A stretch of 64,000 bases of DNA from Penelope pileata (GCA_013396635.1 WBMW01004833.1:62001-126000), one strand, 5' to 3'. Shown: positions 38,401 through 53,400, counted from the stretch's first letter. The notes: generated from the letters alone by a model not told the origin. A program made the numbers and translations.

Positions 38401-41400
38401 AAACAAAAACACACCAGTTCCACACAAAAAAAGAAAGCCTAATTTTGAAGTAACAAAGGAACAAAAGCAGTCTCCTGAACTCCAACAGCCCTTCTAAGGC
38501 TAGTTCTGTATTAGTAAATTAAATACGCCTTGGATTGTTTGCTGGCCCTGAGGCCAACAAGCACGGGGTGACTCACATCCATACTTTTAAAAACCTGAGT
38601 CTCCAGTTGAGGGTTCCACATCCCATCTGTCTGCTGGGAATGCTTCCCGACTAGTGGTAACTCCTGAACTGTATCCAGGAATCATTTCAAAGAGTGCTGC
38701 TCAGCTTGGGCCAAATCCATGCCACAGACCATTCTAACAATGCAACACACGCATGCCCCAGCCACCAGGGATGGTCACTAATGCACTGCTGTGTGTGCAA
38801 CCTCAGCGAGCTCTCCCAAAGGGCAAACCTCACGGCTCTCTGCGCCTCGCTCACCAGGCTGAACTGGAGAACTGAGCAGTAAGACCAAGCTCGTAGCTGT
38901 AGGGAATTCTGCACGGAGCAGAGGGTCAAATCCTGCAGTCGGTTTTGCTAACAGAAAGCTAGAACGAGGTCTCACTAAAAAGCCATCAAGTTTCACCAGA
39001 AGGGGAAATCTTTAGACATAACCCTGCTTTTCCCCAAGGAAAACTTGCTTTATTGAAAAAATCTCAGCCAGGTCTACAATAAGTCAAAAGTAATGAACAA
39101 TTAAAGGGATGCTAACTAATACTGTCAGGCTTTTTAAACGAGCAAAATTTCTGTCCCCATTCCACCCTGTCTCCCTGTTTCTTCATTTATTTATTAAGAT
39201 GCTATAAACTTTTAAATACAAGACAGAAATCCACATTATCTAAGATTATATATTTATAAAGTTGGGATTATTCCTGACTTGTAAGTTAAGTATTCTCTCC
39301 TACAGCATTCTCTTACACTACGTAAACTACCACAGATAATAAGAAAGTAATTTTATGAGGGTTTCAGAATAATTCTTCTATTTCTTCCACAAATGAGCAC
39401 TTGGCTGGTACTCACAGAAAGCAAAACCAATAATTATTTTAACTTAAAACATTACTGATTTTTTCCAGCACTCTCCTGGAGCATTAACCATGCACTGGTT
39501 CTTACACACGGAATTCTAAATTTTACAGGTTAGTTACGCTTTAGCTGAAACAGATTGTTTTTAATTTATTTTCACTGTATTTGATCCATTATGAGAAAGG
39601 AGAAAAGCTGTGTGTTCCTTTTCATTTTCTTCTGTACAATTCTGCTTTTCCCCTGTGCTCCCTCTTAAAGCAACAGTTAATGTACCTCTGTCACAAGGAC
39701 ACAGCAAAGAACTGGAGTGGAGCAGCAGCCACAGTCAGGCAGAGATTAATGTATTTAATGCATTAAAAGAAACAGACAAAGCCCTCTCAAAACTTTGCCT
39801 CCACTTTGAACCACTGCAGACTTTTTCTAGCTTGGTTATTGATTAAAAAAACAAACAAGCACCCACAGGATCCTGCATATATTAGTTCAAGTCTTCCCTC
39901 TGATGTTGTCATGCTCTTTTCACCTGCTAAAGGCTCACCCAATTGCCTTGTATTGTTAAGTCCTGCAAGCTCTTTCTCAGTATGACCAAGAAACAACTTC
40001 CTTTGCTATTTGTTTTTGGACCTCCCTACTACCATTATATTTTTTATAATGCTAAAGAACTATTCCGGGACACGTTTTGCCTACTTATTAATTTGAGACT
40101 ACACTTCAAGATTTTAAGTAAAAAGGTAGAATTGGCCACAGCATAAAAAAATGTCAGCCATGCCTGAAATGCTATTATTTTGCAGTGGATAATACAAGTA
40201 AAAGGTTGATAAATCCTCCTTGCGTATCTTCTCTTCCTGTATTTCAAACAGACTTATAGATGCCACCTCAAAATGGTAGGTTGAGAAAATATTACAGTTA
40301 CTCTCCTTTTAGCTTCGTCAGGAAAGAGATACTAATAGATCTCAAGTGACTGCAAATTATTTCAAGCATAACAACACCTAAGTATTTATTTTTTTTAATC
40401 TGAAAGCCTGTGCATTTCAAACCAATGTATTGAAACAAATCACAGCAAAAGAACACAAAGACTATTCCACAGTAGGATTTCTCCAAAGTTGAACACAATC
40501 TAAAGTTCCAATAACACATGGGGTAAAGAAGACTGCTATCAGAACACAGCTGCTTATTTAAAATAATATGTAATTCATTATGAATAAATGGCCAATATTA
40601 AAAATAAATAAATAAAACTAGGCAATATAATTAGTAATGCATTAGATTTTTTATGTTTTAACTTTTCTTCATTTCTGTAAAATGTAACAGAAAACTGTTG
40701 AAGAATATGCTTTGTACTGCTGGGAGCCGTCACACTCTTCTAAAGACTTTGTTTTCTAAGGGCTTGTAAACATTCCCACTAGAAATAAGGCATAGTCTCA
40801 TTTCAACACCTGTAAATGCATTTTAAGAACTTGGAATCTTGATTTCAGTAGCTTAGCAGAGACAATTGGGAAGGAAAAACATTCTTCCTTTAACAGAAAT
40901 ATAATTTAGTGTAATATTCCCAGTCTAAGCATCTATAAAATCAGGAATAGCTTTTTGTCAAGGAAAAGTTATCATTAAAAAGTTATCATTATAAAGGTGT
41001 GGTACAAGGCACTGTCACCTCTCCTGTATCACCCCAAAACTCAAATAAAAAAAACTACACTTACCCCTGTAAAGCTCTGTGGATTCGTTCGCATTTAGCC
41101 CGAAGAGTTTGAAAAATGTCTATAGAAAAAAAAAAAAGAAACCCTTAGATTTCCTGTTTCTACTTCCTATTTCTGTAAGTCTAAGATTAAAAAAAATGGA
41201 AAAGGAAAATTAAGTTTTATATATATGTATGAAAAATTATATATAAGTTATCTTCACTACTCTTCAAATGCTTCTGATTCACATTTCTGCAAGAAAATGA
41301 AAGGTTTTTAAGATCTGACATCCTCCAGGTATATTGGTTCATGATTGTATGAAAAGCATGACACAAACACGTGGTAAAAGGGATTGAAATGGCAAATCAA

Positions 41401-44400
41401 CTTATCTACAAACATATCTACACAATATCTACAGCTGTGAAGACTCTGCTCCTTGATCCCTTCACTCACTCCAGATTTTTAAACACAAAATTTTGACTGA
41501 TGGATCTACAATCTTTGGACTTTCCCTTGGAAAAGGCTGATCTCTTATACAGCTCTTCCTTATTTTGTTTAACTTCTGAGGACGAGGTGTGGACTACACA
41601 GACTACCTAGTGCTTTTTATTTGTGACAAATTAAATACTCCATCTGTCTGCACATCTCCTCCAATCTGTTCATGGTAACAAAGGTTAAGAACAAACAAGA
41701 AAAAGACTTTACCAGTTCTGCCCTTATCATACATCTCTCACCTAAAAAATTCATTCTTAGCTTCTAGGAACAACGGCAGTTATCTGACTCTTAGAGCAGA
41801 AAGTCCTGTGTGACAACTTTAATTTTTTTTTTCTTTACCTAAACTTTACTTAAACTTTACTTGTACTTGGTGCTGCCAAAATCATAGATGTTTAATCCAT
41901 GATCCTGCTGGAGATGCTTGCTTGGATGCTCACTTAGAGGAGAAAAGAAATTACTCAGTTCCAAGTGGAAAGGAACGGGTTGTTCAATACCAAGCAAATA
42001 CATCCCATTTCTTTCTCTGTAACTTTCTCTTCCTCCATCTTTCTTAAAGGTATTTATTTTCAAGGAAGAAGCCTATTACAAGTCTACAAAGCAGAATAAT
42101 TACTTACTTGGTGATCAGTGACTACCATCTCTTTCCCTTTTAAACATAAGTGACAAGGAGAGGACATGTCAAAGATGTTTAAAGGAAAAGCAAGATGTAA
42201 GGTTATATAAAGTAAAACCTATGCATGTAAAATTAATCAGCTGTAAAGGAGAGAAGATGTAAACGAGCAAAAGGGTTAGGAATTAAACTGGGAAGTAGTA
42301 GTTGCAAGTTTTGGGTGAAGAAGGACACAAGAATAAGATTTTCCTGAATAAGTACCTGGATTATCTTCCATAATATTCAGAGCCTCAATAGCAGCAGCAG
42401 CTAACAAAGGAGGCAGGGATGCAGAAAAGCAATAGCCTTGACCAGACAATCGCTGTGGGGAGGGAAAAAAAAGAAAATCACCTTTTTATTTATAGCAGTA
42501 TTGACAATGTTTTAGAAGTTAATTTGCACGTATTTAAACAACCTGTTCTCCACATACCTAGTTTAATGGAAGAATTGAAAAATGGATATTTAATTCATCT
42601 GCAGTGTTTTACAGAACTAGAAGGTTTCAAAATGGAATCAAATGGTGCATATCATAACACACCCAACAAATTGATATTAGTTGGTAACTCATTTTTATGA
42701 GTTACCATATTTAAGTTACCTCATTTTATTCTTGCTACATCATATAAAAAGAGACCTGACTTACCTGATGGTCAATAATAAAAGATCTTCCACAGCAAAA
42801 TCCTCCAATAGAAGCCAGTGAATTTTCCATGTTTGCACTAATAAGATCTATATCATCAATCTGCCAGTAAAATTAAGAAGTTATTAAGAGATGCTTTTGA
42901 TTACATCAAGACTACATATAAGATAAATAAATATTTATCTTGTTCCATATTTTCAGGAATACTAGTGAAGATCCATCATGCTATCACATAGTAGAACAAA
43001 GCTGCAATTGAAATTGTTTAAAAATACAAAGGGGACTTCAGAAATTAAGATTTATGGATTTGTATATAACTTACACAGGACCACTCTTCTCTAGAAATTG
43101 CAGTGTGCAAAACACACACAAGAATAGAACAAGTTATGTGGTTATCAGTGACAATTCCTCCAAGCATTCACTGTGATTGTATCCTTTAAATAATGTGAGT
43201 AGTCCCACTGTGGTAAGATTTAAAATCAGCTGAAAAAAGACCTAGCTCAATCAGTATGAACCTTAGAGATATAATTATCTTATTTCACTTGTTAGTTACA
43301 AACATATTTTTCCTTTATCAGGCTCTGTAATGCACAAAAATGACCAAATCCTACAGACTCCCATTCTTGAGTAGACAAAACTGAAGGAATATATTGGTAA
43401 GCAGATTTAGCATAGAAGCCAACCAACTAGATGGCACATGTAGCATTGCTTGCTTCCTCTTCTAAAATTTTTTAATGTCCATTTCATCTTTTCCAGTTTT
43501 TGTATTAAAACAGTTAAGTGGAAACAAAATAAAAGGAGAGATAGGGGAAGTCAGAATGAAATCTCAGAATTTCATACTTCACATTGTATCTGAACAGGGA
43601 CACTGTCCTTAGAAAACAACAGCAATCAAAAGAGTCTTTCTTCCCCAGCTCAGGTGGCCATGGAAGACAACCACTGGAAGAATACTCTTTTGGATTTCCA
43701 AAGAAATGATCATTCCACATACGTACTGCTCAGATAAAAAAATGCCACCAAAGACAGACTCTTTGGAAAACGGTTTGGTTTAATCAGTGGGTAAGTAGTA
43801 AGACAATACTTTTAACAAAACCAACAAAAGCTTTATCCTACTTTTTCCCACTGGAGTCAAAGGCAATAGAACAAAGTGGACTGGTTGTAGAGAGAGAAAA
43901 GTTTTCTGACTTAACATTCAAATATTTCTGTGTAATCATGGCATTTTAAAGTCTATGGTGCAGGAAAACACTGCTATCTCACAGAGCATCCAGAAAGTAC
44001 AGAAGTATCCAAAAGGATAAAATTGTAAAAAATTTTTACAATATTTCTCACTAATACAAGTATTAAAAAAAATAAAAAAGATTTCAAGTAAACAGATGAA
44101 AGAAAAGTGCAGAGACCTGAATGTTTTAACATTGATAACTGGAAAAACAGAGAAGTATGCTTAAGATTTTGACATCCACTAATAAATATTTTTAATGCCA
44201 CTGCTATAAGGAACTAGTTGCGCAAAATGCTTCTCACATCAAAAAAGACAAAAATATGACACTTACATTTATTCCAAAGTGTTCAGTGATTCCTCTCCCG
44301 TGTTCTCCAAGGACTCCAAAGGAAAGGCTCTCCTCCAGAAATATTCTAACTTTGTATTTATACTTCAATTTTATCTAAAATAATACAAATGGTATAAAAT

Positions 44401-47400
44401 ACAAGTCACATCCATCAGAATTTGGTCCCCAAACAGGTGGGGGAGACAGAGTAAAGAAAGACAAGTACAATATCATGAATATTGCAAAAGTGTCAGCTCT
44501 AGTGTTGTGTTCAGACATTAAAGACATTTAAAAAGCCTTCTAAATTATTTTGCCATTTAACACAAGTAAATCTCATAAATGTCAAAATCTGCATATATGA
44601 TTTTTTTTTTAAATTTTTATTTAATAGGCTATCAAATACTTCTAATAGGACACATGTTCATAGCATTTCGTCCATTACCTGCCAGAATACAGTCTGCACA
44701 AAATCCAATTTAAGCTGAATAGCAAACATTTCCCTTAGAGTCACTGTTTGGCAGCGGTGAGGGTTTCTTTGCATTTTCATGATTTGTTTTTTGATACAAC
44801 TTTATCTTAAAGCTTTGGTGTCATAGAGCAGCTGCAAATACAACATATTTAAAAACTAAGACCTTAACTAGGTATTCGTTTGCACATCTCATTACATAAA
44901 GCTTCAGAATCCTAATCCTGATCAGATGTTTCACAAAAAAAAATAAAATAAGATTTGGAATTCACATTTCATGAAAAAAAACATTTAAGAAAGCAAAAAG
45001 GTTAAAAAAAAAAAAAAATGCGTGGAGGGCTTTTCAACGTTGGCTTACCAATACAACATTACTATTTCACTAGTCATATGCATTCATGTCTAGAGTTTAA
45101 AAGGCAAACTGAAACCACTTACCAATTCTGGAAGAGGGCAAACATCTCCTGTGTTCATATACAGCCCTTCCACCACAATAAACCTTCGAGTTACACGAGC
45201 CTTGCGAGGATTCTTCAAAGAAAGATACAGTTTCAACTCATTTCAAGTTAGCAACAAGTGAAGCTCTGAAAATTTCTTGGTAAGAAGGGAGGGTAATGGG
45301 AAGGAAAGGAAGATAACGTTGCCTTTCGAAGGAATCTCTTCACTCGATTCTTTTAAAACTTGTTTGAGCAGATCATTTGTGCTTGCTGAACCTGAATTTA
45401 GGAGCTGCTTTTGGACAGCCTTTTGTACTAGTGTCAGAATGAGGAGCAAGCCATCAAACTGACCCATGTTTTTCAAGACAGAGAATCTTAAGAACATCTT
45501 AAGAATTAAATACAAGATAGGGGAGATGCCTAAGAAAGGAAAAAAAAATCATGTTGCTGCTGTAAATTAGAGGTCTAGGACTAAACACTTCTGTGTTCAT
45601 TTTACGGTGTGGCATTCAAATTGATAATTAACTGGCATGATTTATTAGGTAAAGATAGTTATACAAACTTCTAAAAGATAAAACACAAGCTCTGTACAAA
45701 AAAATCCCACATTTCAGTCATAAGTCCATAGAGGTACTTCTCAACCACCAATGCCTGTGAACTCACTGACAGGCATTACAGTGATAAGTGCAATAAATAA
45801 AGTCAGTCTTAATTACAACAAGCAACATTAACTGCTCAATACAGATTTACAAAAAACACATAAATGCCTAGAAGCATTGGGCCCATTCAATTATAGAATG
45901 CAGTAAAAAAAGGTTGGGGCAGAGGGGACACAGAAGAGTACAGATATTTCTGTAAGGAACTGTACCTTTTGATCTTCAGTCTCTTGCTCCTTCAACAGTC
46001 GTTCCAGGTCAGTCATATCATTATGCTTAAATAACTTGATGTTACTACGAGATGCTTGTAATCCCTTTTGAATAGCAAAGCATGCAGCTTCATCTCTGTA
46101 AATACAGCACGCCCTTCTCAGTTAACACTTATTTCAAAGTTATTATTATTTTCAAGTTCACCCTTTATTCAAAGAAGAAAAGTGACAGTTCTGCTTTGAG
46201 CACACACTTGGTACTTACGAATAGTTAAAACCAGATTTAGTACAGCATCATAAATTTCATTTACACTTTGAAAAAACAGTTAAAAAACAACCAGTTCTTT
46301 TTTGTTTAAGGGTACATTGGTCCTTTTTTATATGTGACAGCAATTCATAAGAGCACTGCATTCCATGGACCAGATACAATACTCCAGCAGTCATTCCAGA
46401 AGCTCTCATTCCATTTGCTCTGGTCTTAGAAGAAAAAAACAAAGACGTGCCTGTAACATTCACAGTGGTCTTCTGAGTACCCCAAACCTCTTTAATATCC
46501 CCTAGGAATTGTTATTTTCAGGTTCAAAGAACTAGCCACGATTTTTAAGTCCTGGAAAAGCAAACTCCTGGGTACGACGAGGTATGCAATTCCACAGCTA
46601 GGTAAGAAAGTCCAGTAATATTTAGAAGTGGTAAGTCAAATCTTCCACACCTGCTAACTGCAGTAAGTTCAGACAAGTTACTTTAAAGGGAGAAGACCTT
46701 TTGACACAAAGTTGAAGCAGTGTGAGAAACTTAACTCCAGGATACACTGACACCTTGAATACCGTATCTAATTCTGATCAAAAAAACAAACAAACAAAAA
46801 AAGCCAAATGATTCAGAAAATGCTCAGACAATCAAAAAAACACAACCAAGGAAAAAGAAGTGCCAGTTCACTCTCTAAAAAGCAAATGCCTGAACTGAAA
46901 CTAGCAGGTGTTACACTCAAACATTTATTCAAAGAACGTTCAAGTTAAACTGTGAAATTAAAATGTCACAGGTGTATTCTAGAGGTATGAAAAGAATTGG
47001 AAGATAATGAAAATCCTTCAATGACTACTGAATCCAAACAGTCCTCTTTGGCTCAGGAAGTTTTGAGTATTGCTACAAACTTCCACCCGTTTCTTTACTC
47101 TTCCCCATATGAACTATGACGGGCTACTCTCAGGGACCAGGTACTGGGCTTGCTGAATCCTTGGTTTGACCCTGCACAGATGTTCTTATGTTATGTTAAT
47201 ATATACACCAACCTTTACCCAACTAATCCATAGTAAATACGTATGAGGGAAACAACTGCCTTATGGGAACAGTAAAAAAAGAAATCAGCAGTAAATAGGA
47301 GAAAAGCAAGTGCAAATGTCCATTTTCTTAGGAAGAAAACTGGATATCAGACTTAGTCCTGGCATACACAGGTCTGTCCTGTTTTGCTTGCTTGGATTTT

Positions 47401-50400
47401 TTTATTTTTTATTTTTTTTGCTATGCTGAGTGCTTAAGTCTGCTTTTTCTTGATAAAAGTAGTAACAGATTTTATTTGGAATATTTGACAAAGAAAGGGT
47501 ATTCGATTTTTGTACAACAAAATACTTGATCCAAAACAGCATTATTTTCTAAACAGACGGTTTTATTTGATTTACTATAATAGAAGAAACACCAAAAGTC
47601 CTGAATTTGGAATTTTCCAGAGAGAAAACAATACTTACACGAACACAATGTCCCCTCTTTTTGAATATGCAGGAATAGCACTGGCAATTGTTGCAAATCC
47701 ATATGAGTATATAATAGCTTCCTCTGTCCTCATGAATTTTGCTAGCCGGTCTTCTAGTTCTAAGTGGACATCTATTAGAGTGAAAAAATAAAAAGACTTT
47801 AGATGGTTCAGCTGCTCTCACATCAGAAAAACTACGCTTGCTTTTAACAATCATCCGATTACAATTAATTACTGTTAATTTGTAGGAAGAGCATTACAAT
47901 AATTAATTTCTCAAAAAAACCCCAGCTGCAAGTAATAAAACCTTACTTAAACTGACAAGCAATCCAACATTGAAATCAGAAACTTTAATAAATTAGAAAA
48001 ATATTTAAGTAATGTGGTTCTTTCATACTTTTATGCAATGGTAATTAAGATCTGCTTGTGATTAGACCACAAGTAAATGACGTAGGGTTCCTAGTCTGCG
48101 ACTAGGGAACATAATTACTTCAGTCAGACAATAAATAGCAACATAGTGTGGTGTAATTAATGAGGTCCTGTTGGCAGGCTGTCAGTTCTCCCAAGCTGAT
48201 GTTTCCACTGTATATAACACAGCCATCATTACACCAGAAAACTGCTCTTGTCAGGCTGCAATCACGTACCACCTCCTGAATGCAACTCAGTCAATTGAGA
48301 GGTCACCATCCCCATGCCAGAGATTACTCATCCTTAAAATAAACTGACACAACTATACACACATGCATTTCCCAAACCAACTCAGTCAAAGCAGTCTGTG
48401 TTAGAAATAAAATGCCACTAAATCAAGAGATTAAGAGCAATATCACACAGTGAGTGAATTGTTGCATCAGAACCAGCCCAAAGCAAAAAGGTGACCACAT
48501 CATTAAGTATTCTAGCTAAGAAAAATAACCTGTTTGTCTGATAAATGGTTATTTTAATTGTGCAAAAATGTTGTCACTACACGTGTCTCGTCCCACTTGG
48601 GTTGCGAGGAAGGTGAATCTTTGCAATCCCACTGAATAAGGCACATCCTGGTCAGCAAGGGTTGAGGGAGCAAGAGCGTCAGACAATGGCTCAAAGGAAT
48701 AATACAACACAATTTATTGACTTCAACGACCACGATTGGTCAACTACCTTGAGGCAAAACCAGGCAGCATTCTAACAACAACAACAGGCATCATGGATAA
48801 ACAGGTACTTTGGCACAGGCATCTTTTCCCAGTCAACTACTTGGACTTACACGCAAATTAAGGCAACAGCTACTAAAGAAAATGAGTGAAAACAGATCAA
48901 GAGGGAACAAAAGAGTAAGAGAAAAATGAAAATAAAAGCAGAAGAGACAGATTTTTCACTGCATCCTCAGATCCAGCATCGTTTTGAGCTTGGATCTTCA
49001 TCTGTGGGTGGCGGGTCGACAAAGGCAACGTGTGTGTGTCCACCTTTATATAGTGCAGAGGGCGAGGGACCGCCCTCGGGGTGGCAGCTCCCCTGCATCT
49101 GCACAGCTTGGAGTTCCAGAAGATTCGGGAGTTTTCGGTAAGGTCACGCAGCCCCCTCCTCACTAAGCTGCCGTAAATGGAACTGGGCAGAACGGCTTGC
49201 TGCCCTGCCTCCACAGGACCCAAACTGCTCCCTCACCTTCCCTCTCCAGCCTGAGTTGCTGAGTCAAGTTTCCCCTTGTCTCTTACAACATGCTTCTGCT
49301 TGAAAATGTTATTCAGAGAGTCTTCAGGCAAAAAAAACCACTTGTAAGTGCAAATATAGACCCTTTGATGTGACTTGAAAGATCACCCCTGGCCACAGAT
49401 TGCCTTTTTGCAACTATTCAGAGCTCTCTGAAGCTATATTTGAATGAGCTAGTATAAAAAAATACAAATTCTTCAATACTCTGTGAGGCTTGGTTGTGTC
49501 AACATTGCTATTTCCAGCCAGATACTAACAACAAAGGATAAGGAAGGCCTTTGTAAAAATCTTAACTTTGTTGTATGAAAGATATCTGTTGTAACCCTTG
49601 CCCAAAGGGGCACATTCAATTTGTATTTTCATGCAGTAAAAAGAAAATGTATGTCTTCAAAGAAACCTGGGGATGCTGGTGACAGCAGGCTCAACATAAG
49701 TCAGCATTGCGTCTGAGTAGCTAAGAGGGCCAGCCACATCTTGAGATGCATTAAAACACAGCACAGCCAGACATTCAGAAGAGGTAACACTCCTACTCCA
49801 ATTTGTGCCATTTTAGCCTCTCCTTGAACACTGTGTGCAGTTCTGAGCTCCACAATAAAAAGGGATGTTATGGTACTTGCATGTACCTGGAGGAGGGCAC
49901 CAAAGCTGGTAAAAGGGCTGGAAAATATGTCCGATGAGGAGAGGCTGAGGTCATTTGGGTTGTCCAGTCTCCTCCTCACTTCTCTCTGCAGCTTCCTGAG
50001 GAGGAGATGCAGAGGGAGATGCTGGTGTCTTCTCCCTGGGAACCGATGATAGGGTGCAGGGGAACAGCACAAAACTGCACCAGAGAAGGTTCAGACTGGA
50101 CATAAGGAAAAATTTCTTTACTGTGAAGGTGGTCAAACACTGGAACAAGCTTCCTAGAGAGGTGGTTGATGCCCCAGTCATGTCAGTATTCAGAGCCATC
50201 TGGACAACGCTCTCACTAATATTCTTTACCTTTTTGTTAGTCCTGAAGCGTTCAGGCAGTTGGACATGATGATCTTTGAAGGCCCCTTCCAACAGAACTG
50301 TCCTAAGTAACAGTCTCCCAATTGTCAAGAACAATTTTCCCTCACCACTGGCCTCCACCTGGACACAGAGTCACTGACCACAGCCTTCTGACTGCAGCCA

Positions 50401-53400
50401 TGCACTGAATGGTCTACCACTTAGAGATAAGCATGTTGTGTGGGACCACATCTAAAGCCTTGCAGAAGCTCAGGTGGATGACATCAGTTGCTCTTCCTTT
50501 GTCCACTGACGCTGCCCATCGTAGAAGGCCACCAGCTTGGTCAGGCATGATCTGTCCTGGGTGAAGCCATGCTGACCGTCTTCGATTGCCTTCTTGTCTT
50601 GCATGCACCTCAACACAACTTCCAACAGGATCTGTTCCATGATCTTCTCCAGCACTGATGTGAGGTTCACCACCTATAATTCTCTGGGTTTTTCTTTCTT
50701 CGTTTCTTAAAAATGAGAGTAATGTTTCCCTTTTATCAGTCACTGGGGACCTCGTCCAACAGCCACAACTTTTCAAATATGATGGAGAGTGGCTTGGCAA
50801 CCACATCAGCCAGCTCCTTCAGGATCCTGGGATGCATCTTGTCCAGCCCCATAGACTTGTACACATTCAGTCTCATTAGGGAGTCTCGAACCTGCTCTGC
50901 CCTTACAGTGGGAGAGATTTTGCTCCCACAAGTCTGACCTAGACATTCAGGGGCGTGAGAGATGTGGGAAGCCTGACTGCCAGCTAAGACTGAGGCGGAG
51001 AACTTGCTGAGTACCTCAGTCTTCTCTACGTCTGTTGTTGCCATTTCTCCTTTCTTATTTATCAGAGAGGGTACACTCTCCTTGTCCTTCTGACTAACGT
51101 ACCTACAGAATCCCTTCTTGTTACTTTTCACATCCCTTGCCAGGTTCAGTTCCATCTGTGCTTTGGCTTGACTGATCCCATCTCCACACATCCAGACAAC
51201 ACCCCTGTCTGTACCCTTCCCAGGTCACACATCCCTTCTTCCACTGCCTGTGCATTTCCTTGTTATTTCTCAGTTTGAGCAGCAGGTCCCTGTGTTCAGC
51301 CATGCTGGCTTCCTGCCACCTCTTCATTTCACAAGAAACCTAGAACAGCCTTTCTTCTCTAAAGCGTTTGTAAGGAAGTACTCCATGCGCTTATCTAACC
51401 CACTTTCTTGACAGAAATTTTAGGAAGTTTTTTTCTCAGAACCTTTGCATCTTTTTCTTTATTTTTACATGGACTTCAGAACAAACGAAAAAATCTTCAA
51501 TCAGGCTTCAAAGCAGAATGAATGAACTTTACTTCAAGTATTGGGAAAAAAAGTCCAAGAAGGATCATCTTCTGGCAGCAAGTACCAGAAAAGGAGGCTG
51601 GCCATGTGGCACATAAAACATGCAGTATAAAAAACATTTAGCAAAAAAAGTTCCTTCTTGATACCTCGTCAGCAGATAATAAAAAATAAGAAGAAACAAA
51701 GACTATTGCTCTGAGTGCCCAGCTATTGGCATCTAATGGAAAAAAAAAAGTTTTATTTGAGCATAAAAGACTGCCTACATCATCTCACTTATAAACTGGA
51801 AGAGATGTAGATGTCTTCACAAGTAAAAATAAAAAACCTGCAAGCTTCTAATTGAGCTTTACTCAGCAACAACCAACATTACACTGAGGGAATGTTTGCT
51901 AAGAACAGTATGTAAAAAGAAATACTGTCAGCAATAACCAGATAGTGAATATACTCATATTCATGTTATGAAAAAAATTTTACAAGCCTAGCAAATTTTG
52001 CTAAGAGTGAAATAATGTGTACTGAAGGTGAGAATCATAGGTCACAGCAAGAGATAGCATATATAAAATTGATACACCACCACATAAGGAGATGAATGCT
52101 CTGTATAACTGCAAGGTTGAAAAGCTTACAGCTCTATGAGCTAACGTTTTACTGCCATTCTACCATCATAAAAACAGAATACTACTTGACTCTCCATTCT
52201 TCACTGCAATGATATGCTTTAGTCTGATTGCATAACTCGGATTAACCTATCTTAAGAGAAAGCTGCAAACCCTACATAGATTGTATTTGCACGAAGATAT
52301 GATTGTTACATCTTCCTGCGTACTTTTAAAACCTAAATAAAGCTAGCACTGTCAACAAGTGCTGAGAAGTACCCATCTAGTGTCTAGTATGTGCCCAAAT
52401 GCCAGTCAAGAGCAGAAGAACTGAGACCCAAACCCCACAGCTCCTTTTCTGCATTTTATCTGGTAGCCCATCTTGATCTTCACTATTCTGAAAGGTACTG
52501 AAATGATGGCTGATAGCACTTAACAGCAGTCTTAAAAAAAAAAAAAATAAAAACCACCATCACCACCACTCCCTTACAAACACACATCTCAGTTGTCACA
52601 ATGAGATCATTACCATATAGATTAATTTGTATGTGAATACAATAAAATTTTAGGGATAGGATAAAGGCATGGATGCACTTCTCAGATGCATAGCACAATG
52701 TAAGAATTTCTTAACAGGAACTCATTAAGTCTACAAAATCACTGTAAACAGGCAGAGGGAAGAATAAAAAGATCTCTACTATACAATAGATCTAATATAT
52801 GAAATATCATCCCTTAGAAGGGGATAATTTTGAGTGAGAATAACCGACAATCATCAACTAAATCCTATACAGTATTAAGAGGAAGCTATGTAGTTCTGGA
52901 CACAATAAAACTTGTTTATCAAAAGTCAAGGCTAGAGGAAGATACAAAATCACCTGAGTACAAACATGGTGTGAATTAACACCTCTGGGAAGAGGCAGAA
53001 AAGTTCACAAGACAACGAGCTGATGTTTTTAGCCTGCAACTGTGCAGTTGTTCATTTATTACTCTTTGGTTTCCATGCAATATTTCAAAATACCAATGCC
53101 TGCAAAGTACTTCCAGAGGCTGATATTGAGAACATCCTTCTTCTTTACCAGAATTAAGAAAACTCTCAGTAATACCCTCTCACATCATAAAAATTCTTAA
53201 TTACGGCATTAAAGTAATGAGTAAAAGAAACCTTCATTCTGACTACAGCATTAGATACACCTGACTAGCAATCTTTACTACAGAAAACAGAAATCAGACT
53301 GCCCTCCTGTGGTCTATGTAGAAACACATTTCTAATTTACACTGAAATTCATCATGCTTGATTAATTTCTGGTGTATTTCTTATCTCTCCTCCAATAGCA

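Larger units (their letters stand above)
48569..49290 (-). mobile_element. Solo LTR of an endogenous retrovirus
   Basis: On the minus strand the 722-base unit opens with TGTTGTAAGAG and closes with GTGACAACA, so it has the TG..CA ends and a 6-base inverted repeat TGTTGT/ACAACA. In order it carries a TATA box (CTATATAAAG), then AATAAA about 330 bases later, then a U5-like end with GGGACGAGAC. There is no primer-binding site or polypurine tract beside it and no internal viral gene, so it is a solo LTR. I see no clear target-site duplication. It lies in the same orientation as SPTLC1. The family is not identified. Confidence 0.75.
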
